The notes: generated by a model from the sequence alone, not told the origin. A DNA stretch of 15,798 nt from JBAXLO01 sp037134755 (GCA_037134755.1 JBAXLO010000098.1:1-15798); one strand, 5' to 3'. Positions 7,192-15,788 are shown, numbered from the stretch's first letter. Numbers and translations: made by a program.

Positions 7192-10100
7192 GTTCCGGCA
7201 ATTCGAGCATTTACAGTGTTATCATACATCGCTTCACAATAAACAGTAGGTAAATAAAACTTACCGAGATAGCTTGAGTTAAGCATAATCTTAAAAGTCT
7301 TGGTTTGGTTAGGATTAAGATCGAAATAAGTATAAACCCTATCGTCCCTAATGTCCTGATAATTGAAAATATTAGTATTCTGAACAGCTTTGTGCCTACG
7401 ACTATAACTGCTTTCATTATCTTCACTATCATCTTCTTTATCCTTTTCTTTAGATTTGGCATCCGTACTTGCCTTAGCAAAATCACTCATCCTTGTATTA
7501 AATATCTCCCAACCGGAAGGGAATATTTGTGTTAAAGCCATTTGTTTATAAACACCCCTAAAGCCCGGATTGTCAACAGTAACTTCCACCATAAAGTTAA
7601 CTCCCTGCTCCAGCTTTTTAGGGTCTATCTTAGCTCCTGCCATTGATTTATAATCAACAGTCATACGCAAATTGTTTTGTGACGAGGACTTATCTCCTGT
7701 CAAAGGTATTCCCGACGTAACTACCCTTGCATACAGTAGGTTCTTACCATTATTAATGATTTGAATCTTCCCTTTACTTGAATTGGCTTTAATACTCAAA
7801 TCAATTTTAGCTATTGATTTAGTGCTTTGCAACACAACAAGCTGTCCGTTATCAAGTTTATAGGAAGCATTAATTCCCTTTCCTGAAGTGCTTCCAATGT
7901 ATTTACTAACAGCCAGCAAACAGTAAGCAGTCGTTTGAGTGCTCATCCATTCTTCCTTACACATCTGAGCCGAAAGCTCATTGATTAAAGGAGCAGCATT
8001 TGTTTTCATGTTCATCAGGCTCAAGGTCTCAATAATCATAGCTTTATCCCTGACATCTGAGCCATAAGTAAACCACATTTCCCGATAAGGTTTAATAAAA
8101 TAAGATAGATTTGTAGTGAGCTTTCTTGCTATCTCTGGTTTCCCTGCAAGTTGATATGCAGCAGCTAATCTCCACCTTGCAGCAAGTGATAAACCTCCAT
8201 ATTCATATAACTTATTCATAGCACCCATCTCAGGCACTTTAGCTAATGCAAGTGTGTATAAACGATAGGCTTGTATCAAGTCGTTATTATAATAATTAGC
8301 ATTGTAAGTCCAGGTAATAGCCTTTTGTTTCTGGAATTTCTTCCAAGCAACTATAAATCCGACAGGTAGAGCATAACCCTTTAGTTCTGCTTCAAGCATA
8401 AAATGTCCTGCATAGTTAGTTCCCCAATCATCAGCATACTGATCACCGGGCCAATAACTCAAACCTCCATTAGACACCTGGAATGATTTTAAACGTTGTA
8501 TTGCAGCACTTATATTTTGATTAATCCTTGATTTATTATATTGTGATAAATCTAAAATATCATTTAAATAAAGTTGTGGAAATACTGATGAAGTTGTTTG
8601 CTCAATACAACCATGAGGATATTCTATAAGATAACCTATTCTCTTTTCGAGATTTAACGAAGGAATTGAAGATATTTCCAAAACACCTTTATTAGTACCT
8701 TGCATTCCAATCAGTTTAAAACTAGCATCCCAGTTTCTACCCGGCTGAATTGTTGATTCAACCACATCCGTCATCCTTGGGTTTGGATTTCTAATATCAA
8801 TTTCAAGATCATGTACAGCAGTAAGAGTGCCACTTGTAGCAATGATTTTAATCTTTCCAACACCAAAAACATCTTTAACTTTTAATTCAAAATTAACAAT
8901 ATCATCTCCGGGGCGATTGAATGTAAGTTTCTGAGAAGTACTTCCTGAAACAGAAAACATATTATCTGCAACTATCTTAACACTAACATTCTTCACATTC
9001 TTTTCCATTGCAAATACACTCACCGGAAGTTTAACAGTTTCACCCGGTCCAACAACTCTAGGCAAAGTCCCAAGCACCATAAGAGGTTTCCTAACAGCAA
9101 CAGCCTTTTCGGCACAACCATATTTCCCCTTATCTCCAGCCACAACCATCACCCGAACCGAGCCAATATATTGAGGCATCATAAAAGTATGTGTTTTAGA
9201 TTGTCCTGCTTTCAACTCAAAAGGCCCAATAAACTTAACAATTGGTTTAAAACGATTTGCCTTCATACTCCCTTTCAGTTTTCCATCACCATCACCACCT
9301 ATACTTAATATCCGAGACAACTCTCCGGAATAAGCCCCCATCACCATATCAAAGAGATCCCAAGTCTTTACACCCAATGCTTCTTTTGCATAAAAAGTAA
9401 GCCATGGATCAGGTGTTTTAAACCTTGTAAGATCCAATAATCCCTCATCAACAATTGCTAGCGTATAAGTCATTGCCTTGCCCTTTTCCTCTCTCACAGT
9501 AATATTTGCAACTTTCTCAGGCTCCAGCACATCTTTCATTATAATCTTAGGTTTCAAATGCGTATTCGGGTCTTCAACCATAATCGGTATCACCCCGTAA
9601 AGCCTTATTGGCAAATCATTTACTGCTTGTGAATGTGGCTGAATCAAAGTGCAATAAGCATAACAATTGGGAGCCATGTCAGCTGTTATGTCAAAGGTAA
9701 ATTCTGTCTTATTGGCATTAGTTGGAACCCACATCGATTTCAATACTTTAGTACCTGTTTCTAAAGTTAAAAGTATCCTACCATCAACGGAAGTTGGAAC
9801 AGTTATTTTTGCAGTTTCACCAACATTATATTTCTCTTTATCTGCACTAAATGTTAACATTGCGGCAGATGATTTGTCACCATCCGGATTTCTATAATAA
9901 CCATACCAATCAACATATACAATCTTCCCTGCTGAATGCCCTGATTTCTCGTCTGTAAACTTAATAAAATAGCGTCCCCAGTCATTATGTTCCACTTTAA
10001 ACTTATAAAAAGCTTTGCCACCACTAGTAGTAACCGTTGCTGAATCAATTACCTGATGATAGGATGTAGAAATAAAATCAGCTTGCGAACTAGATTCTGA

Positions 10101-12821
10101 ATTATCCCACCACCAACTCCAGTTCAGCTTATAAACATAAACTTTTATAGTGTTATTTAAGTATGGATTGCCATTATAATCAACGTTTACTAAGCTGATA
10201 TTATATTGCTTATCAGTATAAAGCATGCGATCGGTTTTATTATTATATGGGATGGAAAATCCTATATAAGATTTAAAAGGATAATACGGAATCGTAAAGC
10301 GATCTACACTAAAATCACCACCATTTTCATAAACAGTAGTCTCAAAATTAGCCTTTAGAATACCGGGTGCTGAATGCGTTATATTAATATTTGGTGTAAT
10401 CACAGCTTTACCGTTTTCATCCACCTTTCCGGTAAAAATATTAATAACCTCAGGAGCAAAACCTGTTGTCGGATTATCAAAAGTATAGCCCGGATATTTC
10501 TTAAATTCCGTAACTGATTTCATCAAAGTGAGATTAACCGTTGCTTTAAGGTTCTTAGCAATAGCCCCGGTAAGCCAGCTCACTTGCAGATTACCTTTAG
10601 TACCTTCATCTTTAGCAATATATTCTTTACCAAATCCAATATTAATTTTCAATCGATTTGGCTTAATCGTCTCTATCTTAATATTCTTTTCAAACTCAAT
10701 TCCGCCAACTTTCACCTTAGCTTTCCAGTTTCCTGTTGGTGCTGTGCGATCTGTTGCTGTTCTAAAATCATAAAATCCATTTACAGATGTTGTCTTCACC
10801 ATACGCTTTACAATCTGTCCGTTAGGATTTGTCAAATCAAAAGTCACAGGATGATTATCAGGTAACATTTTCTCTTTATCTTCCAAAATAAAGGTAAGAT
10901 AAAGTGAATCTCCGGGTCGCCAAACGCCTCTTTCACCGTATATAAAACCTTTTATACCTTTCTGAATCTTATCACCACTCACATCAAACATACTTAGCGA
11001 AAGCGACGAACCTTCAATCAATTTCAGATAACCACGCTGCTTATCTTTCTTAGCCACAACCACAAATGGACGCCTTTTAAGCTTCACTTCTGCCTTGCCT
11101 TCATCATTGGTAACGGTGCTCAAAAGCAGTTGTTGCTGATAATCGTAAAATTCAAGCGTAACATTTTCTTGAGGTTTGGTAGTAACTATATCAGTTACAT
11201 AAACATAATAATTTCCCATCGAACCAGCCTTAGCAACAATACCAAGATCCGAAGCCAAAACATTACGCGTTACATGTTTGTCGTTATAATACGTTCTGTT
11301 GCAAGGATTATCCCTCTCGCTCCAGTCATAATCATAATATCCTTCTTCATCATAATAGGAATCATAATACCTGTTTTCATAATACCAACCGTCCTCATCT
11401 CTCTCATTTACATCGTTCCATGTCGTAAGTTCGTTATCATTTTCAGCCTCCATAGTTGAATCGGGACAATTATAAGTTGAATAAGCCTTCTTAAAACTCA
11501 ACTTAACCTGATAGATAGCACCAGGTTCAGCCTTTATCAAATCAGCCAGATCAAGCGAAAATCTATTCCATTTATTATAATCAGCAACCTTAGTAAGCGA
11601 AACTGTCTTTTTCAACACAGTACGCCCAACCCTAGTAAGTTCTGATGATCCTGCAAGGTCATTTACCTGTAAAAATTGAAGAATATTATTTTCATAGATC
11701 TTAATAACTTTCACATCAACAGCCTTCAAATTTACTGCTTCAAAAGGAAGCAACATCCCGTTAGAAGTAGGCATTATCACACCATTACCCAAAAACCTTA
11801 CATTAGGCTTTGCTTCTTCAATTGGAATTGCCTCGCTCACCGTTTTCCCTAAAGCCCTACCATCAGTATTCTTGATAGCCGGATCTATTTCCAGATTCGA
11901 ATTCCCCGTACTCTTAGCTGCCGGATATATCTTAAGTTCATTGTCTTCTATCATATACCTCAAATCCATTGTACGAGCATATCTTATCAGTCCTTCCAGA
12001 TTTTGATTTTCCAGCAATGGATCCGAGAAAAATGCAGCTATATAATTCTCATTATCATTAACTACCCTCACATCAATAAGTTTAAATACACCCAACGAAG
12101 GTATTTCAACATCCTTTGTGCCTTTTTTCTTCACTCCAATAGTCGAGCCATTAAAATTAAGCGACACATAACTGGTAGTATTTCCTCTTTTTACAGAATC
12201 AATCAGAAAATAATGCACCCTGTTTTTAGCATCATGAGTCCATGTAATGTGCAAATTCTTACTTTCTTGTTCTGCTGTAAGCAAAAGCTCTATATCTTTT
12301 TCATTAGCAACGTCGGCAGTTAAAATACTACCATACATTTTCTCTCTGGTTCTATCATTTTTAGAATATGCCTTATGGTTATCAACTTTCAATTCAAAAT
12401 CTTGTTGCATAGTCTGAAACTGAAACTCCATTGTTGCCAATGAATCGGGCACTTTCATCAGTTTAGATAAATAAAACTTAACATCATAAAACTTTTTAGG
12501 TGGCAAAGGTTTGTCAGGCCTGAACTCAACAGTCCGGCTGTCCGCCCAATAAGCCTTTCCACTAATATTAGGACTGAAATCAAATAATTTTTTATCAATT
12601 GGAGTATTAAATAAAGCCGAATCCGCAAAATCCTGATTCAACCTCACCTTAATAGTTGTATGTGTGGATACAACCCCCGAAGTAAACGCCTGAACATACT
12701 CTTTAAAAGCGGGATTTACCCTCTTAAAATGATGTTTACGACCAGTAACTGCAAAAATTATCAAAGTTGATAATAATAAGCCGCCAACAATAGCGCTAAC
12801 AATGATTGTTTTGTTTTTCAT
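7161..12821 (-). CDS. Bacterial alpha-2-macroglobulin with thioester motif
   Basis: A 1886-residue member of the bacterial alpha-2-macroglobulin family (ECAM/YfhM-like), thought to trap foreign proteases in the periplasm. Residues 5-26 form a hydrophobic segment without a lipobox cysteine, so it appears membrane-anchored rather than a lipoprotein. Macroglobulin-type beta domains fill the first two thirds, including the MG2-like GERGVWRPGDSLYLTFIL and the EEKGKAMTYTLAIVDEGLLDL region typical of the family. The thioester motif GCIEQ is intact (Cys1405, Gln1408), followed by an alpha-helical TED domain and a C-terminal receptor-binding-like domain. Residues 457-514 form an insertion very rich in Tyr, Asp and Glu, bracketed by Cys452 and Cys507, which could pair. 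A second low-complexity insert (about 1780-1815) is rich in Lys, Asp, Glu and Ser. The downstream pbpC overlaps by 31 bp, consistent with one operon that traps proteases and repairs murein. Start chosen at the first ATG, which gives the expected N-terminal anchor. Confidence 0.95.
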   Translation of the reverse strand: MKNKTIIVSAIVGGLLLSTLIIFAVTGRKHHFKRVNPAFKEYVQAFTSGVVSTHTTIKVRLNQDFADSALFNTPIDKKLFDFSPNISGKAYWADSRTVEFRPDKPLPPKKFYDVKFYLSKLMKVPDSLATMEFQFQTMQQDFELKVDNHKAYSKNDRTREKMYGSILTADVANEKDIELLLTAEQESKNLHITWTHDAKNRVHYFLIDSVKRGNTTSYVSLNFNGSTIGVKKKGTKDVEIPSLGVFKLIDVRVVNDNENYIAAFFSDPLLENQNLEGLIRYARTMDLRYMIEDNELKIYPAAKSTGNSNLEIDPAIKNTDGRALGKTVSEAIPIEEAKPNVRFLGNGVIMPTSNGMLLPFEAVNLKAVDVKVIKIYENNILQFLQVNDLAGSSELTRVGRTVLKKTVSLTKVADYNKWNRFSLDLADLIKAEPGAIYQVKLSFKKAYSTYNCPDSTMEAENDNELTTWNDVNERDEDGWYYENRYYDSYYDEEGYYDYDWSERDNPCNRTYYNDKHVTRNVLASDLGIVAKAGSMGNYYVYVTDIVTTKPQENVTLEFYDYQQQLLLSTVTNDEGKAEVKLKRRPFVVVAKKDKQRGYLKLIEGSSLSLSMFDVSGDKIQKGIKGFIYGERGVWRPGDSLYLTFILEDKEKMLPDNHPVTFDLTNPNGQIVKRMVKTTSVNGFYDFRTATDRTAPTGNWKAKVKVGGIEFEKNIKIETIKPNRLKINIGFGKEYIAKDEGTKGNLQVSWLTGAIAKNLKATVNLTLMKSVTEFKKYPGYTFDNPTTGFAPEVINIFTGKVDENGKAVITPNINITHSAPGILKANFETTVYENGGDFSVDRFTIPYYPFKSYIGFSIPYNNKTDRMLYTDKQYNISLVNVDYNGNPYLNNTIKVYVYKLNWSWWWDNSESSSQADFISTSYHQVIDSATVTTSGGKAFYKFKVEHNDWGRYFIKFTDEKSGHSAGKIVYVDWYGYYRNPDGDKSSAAMLTFSADKEKYNVGETAKITVPTSVDGRILLTLETGTKVLKSMWVPTNANKTEFTFDITADMAPNCYAYCTLIQPHSQAVNDLPIRLYGVIPIMVEDPNTHLKPKIIMKDVLEPEKVANITVREEKGKAMTYTLAIVDEGLLDLTRFKTPDPWLTFYAKEALGVKTWDLFDMVMGAYSGELSRILSIGGDGDGKLKGSMKANRFKPIVKFIGPFELKAGQSKTHTFMMPQYIGSVRVMVVAGDKGKYGCAEKAVAVRKPLMVLGTLPRVVGPGETVKLPVSVFAMEKNVKNVSVKIVADNMFSVSGSTSQKLTFNRPGDDIVNFELKVKDVFGVGKIKIIATSGTLTAVHDLEIDIRNPNPRMTDVVESTIQPGRNWDASFKLIGMQGTNKGVLEISSIPSLNLEKRIGYLIEYPHGCIEQTTSSVFPQLYLNDILDLSQYNKSRINQNISAAIQRLKSFQVSNGGLSYWPGDQYADDWGTNYAGHFMLEAELKGYALPVGFIVAWKKFQKQKAITWTYNANYYNNDLIQAYRLYTLALAKVPEMGAMNKLYEYGGLSLAARWRLAAAYQLAGKPEIARKLTTNLSYFIKPYREMWFTYGSDVRDKAMIIETLSLMNMKTNAAPLINELSAQMCKEEWMSTQTTAYCLLAVSKYIGSTSGKGINASYKLDNGQLVVLQSTKSIAKIDLSIKANSSKGKIQIINNGKNLLYARVVTSGIPLTGDKSSSQNNLRMTVDYKSMAGAKIDPKKLEQGVNFMVEVTVDNPGFRGVYKQMALTQIFPSGWEIFNTRMSDFAKASTDAKSKEKDKEDDSEDNESSYSRRHKAVQNTNIFNYQDIRDDRVYTYFDLNPNQTKTFKIMLNSSYLGKFYLPTVYCEAMYDNTVNARIAGTWVEVVASAK

Positions 12822-12903
12822 TTTGCTTTTTTTTGAATTGTTTTTTTTAAATTTAACCTAACATTTTATTTATAATAATTAATTTTTGATAAAAAATATT
12901 GTA

Positions 12904-12911
12904 CAAAAGTA
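12904..12911 (-). promoter_or_regulatory. Probable -7 box for the macroglobulin-pbpC operon
   Basis: On the minus strand this reads TACTTTTG, matching TAnnTTTG, 83 nt upstream of the ATG at 12821. No good -33 TTG is seen at the expected distance. The 20-21 bp repeat array begins about 200 bp further upstream. Confidence 0.45.
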
Positions 12912-13110
12912 ACGTAAGTTTTAACATTTATTATAGCATTGTTAAAATATTTTAAAAATATTTTCATAATTAATTTTTTTATGGACATTAATATCATGAT
13001 ATAAGGTAATTATAATTTGATATTAGAAGAAAAATTAAATTATAATAAGAATAAAAAACAAAAAAAAGGATATTATTTTTAATTTAGATAAGATAATATT
13101 TACCTTTTAC
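12912..13110. other. AT-rich spacer between the operon promoter and the repeat array
   Basis: Extremely AT-rich with runs of A and T and no usable reading frame. It contains one perfect 12-bp palindrome, ATATCATGATAT, at 12991-13002. No RNA gene or terminator is recognisable. Confidence 0.6.
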
Positions 13111-13422
13111 AGGATTAAAGTAATATATTGTAGGATTAAAGTCCCCAAGGCAGGATACAAGTAATATATATCAGGATACATCTTCCCTAGGCAGGATACA
13201 AGTAATATTTTCTAGGATACAAGTAAGTTTTTTTAGGATACAAGTAATATATTGCAGGATTAAAGTAAGATTTTTTAGGATTAAAGTAAGATAATACAAG
13301 ATTAAAGTCCCCTAAGCAGGATTAATGTAAGATAAGACAGGATTAATGTAATATTATACAGGATTAATGTAAAGTTAAACAGGATCAATATAAAAACAGG
13401 CAGGATACTTTACATTACAACC
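13111..13422. repeat. 15-unit tandem array with 20-21 bp period
   Basis: The core AGGATWMAAGT starts at 13111, 13132, 13152, 13173, 13193, 13214, 13235, 13256, 13277, 13298, 13318, 13339, 13360, 13381 and 13402. Steps are 21 bp except after units 2, 4 and 10, which are 20 bp. Core variants are partly grouped: TTAAAG (units 1-2), mainly TACAAG (3-7), TTAAAG (8-10), TTAATG (11-13), then two degenerate units, which suggests growth by local duplication. Spacers are mostly AT-rich (TAATATATTGY, TAAGATAATAC). Frequent stops and the 20-bp steps rule out a conserved coding frame. There is no CRISPR character: units are too short and there are no unique spacers of constant length. The array sits between the terminator of the PurF-like gene and the promoter of the macroglobulin operon. 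Confidence 0.92.
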
Positions 13423-13465
13423 TGAGTAAATGTAGTATTATAACTAGATAATCTTATCATAACAT

Positions 13466-13496
13466 AAAAAAAGGACATGTTTTAGCATGTCCTTTT
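13466..13496 (-). terminator. Intrinsic terminator of the PurF-like gene
   Basis: A perfect 11-bp stem (13469-13479 with 13486-13496, core GGACATG / CATGTCC) encloses a 6-nt loop. On the minus strand it is followed by a run of seven T (13472-13466). It lies 29 bp after the stop at 13525. The opposite strand has only four T after the stem, so it favours minus-strand transcription. Confidence 0.88.
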
Positions 13497-13524
13497 ACTC
13501 TATATTATTATATTGTATAGTTTT

Positions 13525-15426
13525 TTAATAAGATCTTTCGTTTTTTCCTTCAATAAAATTAATAAAAGATTTATTAACTACTTTATTGCCACCAGGCGTA
13601 GGATACTTTCCTGTAAAATACCAATCTCCTAAATCATTTGGACAAGCCAAATGTAGATCTTCGATAGTTTGATATACTATCTGAACCTTGGCATTCGTAT
13701 TTTCGGGTGTCAAAAGCTCACTAATTTTATTTGAAATCTGATCAATTGTAAATGGTTTATAGATTTCACGAACATAATTTACAATTTGTTCCTTTGGTAA
13801 AGCCTCCTGTGCTTTTGACTTCTTGTAAACTTCATTTATAATGCTCTCTTGCTTCGTTTCTTTTAGCAAAGCAATAGCTGCTTTAAAAGCAATAAAGTCA
13901 TTAAGCTTAGCCATATCAATACCATAACAATCAGGATAACGGATTTGAGGTGCAGATGAAGCTATAACAATCTTTTTAGGTCCTAAACGATCGAGAATCC
14001 TAATTATACTTTGCTTTAAAGTAGTTCCTCTTACGATAGAATCATCAACTACAACAAGATTATCTACTCCTTCGCGAACCACACCATAAGTAACATCATA
14101 AACGTGGGCTACTAGGTCATCGCGTTGCTTATCTTGTGTGATAAAAGTACGCATTTTGACATCCTTAACAGCTACAGTTTCGATACGAGGACTTATTGAA
14201 AGAATTTCTTCGAGCTTTTCTTTGGTAAGTTTATCTCCTTGTTCAAGAATTTTATCTTTATGAATGTCTTTACAGAAATCATTTAGACTTTCGACTAATC
14301 CATTAAAAGCAACGGAAGCGGTATTGGGGATATATGAAAATACAGTGTTGGTAATATCGTGATCAACGGCCTTAAGAATGGCGGGAGTTAGGAATCTGCC
14401 AAGCTTTTTGCGCTCTTTATATATGCTAGCATCAGTACCTCTGGAGAAATAGATCCTTTCGAAAGAACAAGACTTAAGTTCGCAGGAAGTTTTACACTCT
14501 TTCATATCAACACGGCCATCTTTCTTAATAATAAGGGCATGACCGGGCTTAATAGGTTTAATTGAATCTAATGGAACGTTGAAAGCAGTTTGTATAACGG
14601 GGCGCTCAGAAGCGGCAACAATAACTTCGTCATCTTGATAATAAAATGCCGGACGGATACCTGAAGGATCGCGCATGATAAAGGCATCCCCATGACCAAA
14701 TAAGCCTGCAATTACATAGCCACCATCCCAATATTTGGATGAACATCGCAAAATCTTTTGTATATCGATGTCGTTGGCTATAAGTTCGGAGATTTTTTTG
14801 TTGCTATGTCCTTCTTTTTTATATTTACGGAAGAGTTCTTCGTTTTCATCATCAAGAAACTTACCTATTTTCTCTAAAACGGTAATGGTATCATTGATTC
14901 TTGTTGGGTGTTGGCCAAGACTTACCAATTTATCAAAGAGTTCGTCGACATTGGTTAGGTTAAAATTGCCTGCAATTACAAGATTTCGCGTAAGCCAATT
15001 GTTTTCTCTGATAAAAGGATGAATATTTTCGAGACTATTTTTACCAAAAGTTCCATAACGAAGGTGACCGAGTAATAATTCGCCGGTAAACTCAACGTTT
15101 TCTTTGAGCCAAGCAGCGTCATTTAGCCTTTCGGGAGTGTTTTCTTTAATCTTATTAATATTAAGATAAACCTGATCAAAAATATCTTTGATAGGGCTTT
15201 CTTTATTGGAGCGTTTTACGTTGATATACTTACTACCGGGCTTTAAATCGAGCTTTATATTAGCAATACCGGCGCCATCCTGACCGCGATTGTGTTGCTT
15301 TTCCATCAACAGGTAGAGTTTGTTTAAGCCGTAGAGCGTGGTGCCGTACTTAGCTAAGTAATATTCTGCCGGTTTTAATAATCGAATAAATGCAATTCCG
15401 CATTCGTGTTTGATTTGATCACTCAT
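13525..15426 (-). CDS. Amidophosphoribosyltransferase family protein, long PurF-like form
   Basis: A 633-residue class II glutamine amidotransferase fused to a phosphoribosyltransferase domain, the PurF architecture that makes phosphoribosylamine from PRPP and glutamine in the first step of purine synthesis. The Ntn nucleophile is Cys9 in HECGIAF, implying removal of an eight-residue propeptide. RGQDGAGIA, GHLRYGTFG and GNFNLTN follow as expected for the glutaminase. The PRPP loop VVVDDSIVRGTT is at 458-469 and YPDCYGID, FTGKYPT are also present. It is well over 100 residues longer than typical PurF (about 470-510), with extra helical sequence around 170-230 and 375-420. Of the four [4Fe-4S] ligands in Bacillus PurF, only Cys320 (CSFERIYFSR) is clearly in place: Cys500 is one residue off, and the residues before FTGKYPT are GDWY instead of a cysteine cluster. 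It may be the main PurF or a paralogue with a different acceptor; no other purine gene is in the window. It is monocistronic, with a promoter at 15465-15472. Confidence 0.9.
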   Translation of the reverse strand: MSDQIKHECGIAFIRLLKPAEYYLAKYGTTLYGLNKLYLLMEKQHNRGQDGAGIANIKLDLKPGSKYINVKRSNKESPIKDIFDQVYLNINKIKENTPERLNDAAWLKENVEFTGELLLGHLRYGTFGKNSLENIHPFIRENNWLTRNLVIAGNFNLTNVDELFDKLVSLGQHPTRINDTITVLEKIGKFLDDENEELFRKYKKEGHSNKKISELIANDIDIQKILRCSSKYWDGGYVIAGLFGHGDAFIMRDPSGIRPAFYYQDDEVIVAASERPVIQTAFNVPLDSIKPIKPGHALIIKKDGRVDMKECKTSCELKSCSFERIYFSRGTDASIYKERKKLGRFLTPAILKAVDHDITNTVFSYIPNTASVAFNGLVESLNDFCKDIHKDKILEQGDKLTKEKLEEILSISPRIETVAVKDVKMRTFITQDKQRDDLVAHVYDVTYGVVREGVDNLVVVDDSIVRGTTLKQSIIRILDRLGPKKIVIASSAPQIRYPDCYGIDMAKLNDFIAFKAAIALLKETKQESIINEVYKKSKAQEALPKEQIVNYVREIYKPFTIDQISNKISELLTPENTNAKVQIVYQTIEDLHLACPNDLGDWYFTGKYPTPGGNKVVNKSFINFIEGKNERSY

Positions 15427-15464
15427 TGTTGCTAAAAGTTTGGTATTTTCTACTTTTGAGTGTG

Positions 15465-15472
15465 CAAAGGTA
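15465..15472 (-). promoter_or_regulatory. Bacteroidota -7 box for the PurF-like gene
   Basis: On the minus strand this reads TACCTTTG followed by CA, a strong match to TAnnTTTG. It is 38 nt upstream of the ATG at 15426, implying a leader of roughly 30 nt. A -33 TTG is not evident. Confidence 0.65.
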
Positions 15473-15643
15473 CAAAATTTAATAATATCATTAAATTAAA
15501 ACTTCTTAAAACTGCATGGTGGTGGAAAAAGGTGGTGGGATTTATTAATTTTAATGGATAATTATCTATCATTTTAGAGTGCTCTTTTTTGAAAACCCTT
15601 GTTATTGCTGAGTTTTATGAAAAAGTGGTCGTATCCATGGCTG

Positions 15644-15769
15644 GAGGTGTCAATATTTTTTGTTGAGGTGTCGATATTTTTTGTTGAGGTGTCAATAATT
15701 TCTGTTGAGGTGTCGATATTTTCTGCTGAGGTGTCAATATTTTTGGCACAGGTGTCGATATTTTTTCAA
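15644..15769. repeat. Six-unit tandem array with exact 21 bp period
   Basis: The core GAGGTGTCRATATTTT starts at 15644, 15665, 15686, 15707, 15728 and 15749 (the last as CAGGTGTC), every 21 bp without exception. Each unit has a GC-containing half (GAGGTGTC) and a T-rich half with runs of three to six T. Because 21 is a multiple of 3, both strands stay open (VEVSIFF on plus, NIDTSTK on minus), but neither has the marks of a real gene. It lies between the minus-strand PurF-like promoter and a plus-strand promoter at 15781. The adjoining 15473-15643 holds no gene I can support, only a short G-rich direct repeat (GGTGGTGG twice) near 15520-15538. Confidence 0.9.
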
Positions 15770-15780
15770 AAAAAAATAAA

Positions 15781-15788
15781 TATATTTG
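15781..15788 (+). promoter_or_regulatory. Probable plus-strand -7 box reading out of the window
   Basis: TATATTTG followed by CA matches the Bacteroidota -7 consensus and is preceded by A/T-rich sequence. It lies 10 bp from the window end, so the gene it would drive is not visible. The 21-bp array ends about 12 bp upstream of it. Confidence 0.5.

Noticed and set aside
13111..13422. CRISPR array
   Set aside because: The unit is only 20-21 bp with an 11-bp core and short AT-rich gaps. There are no 30-40 bp unique spacers and no cas genes.
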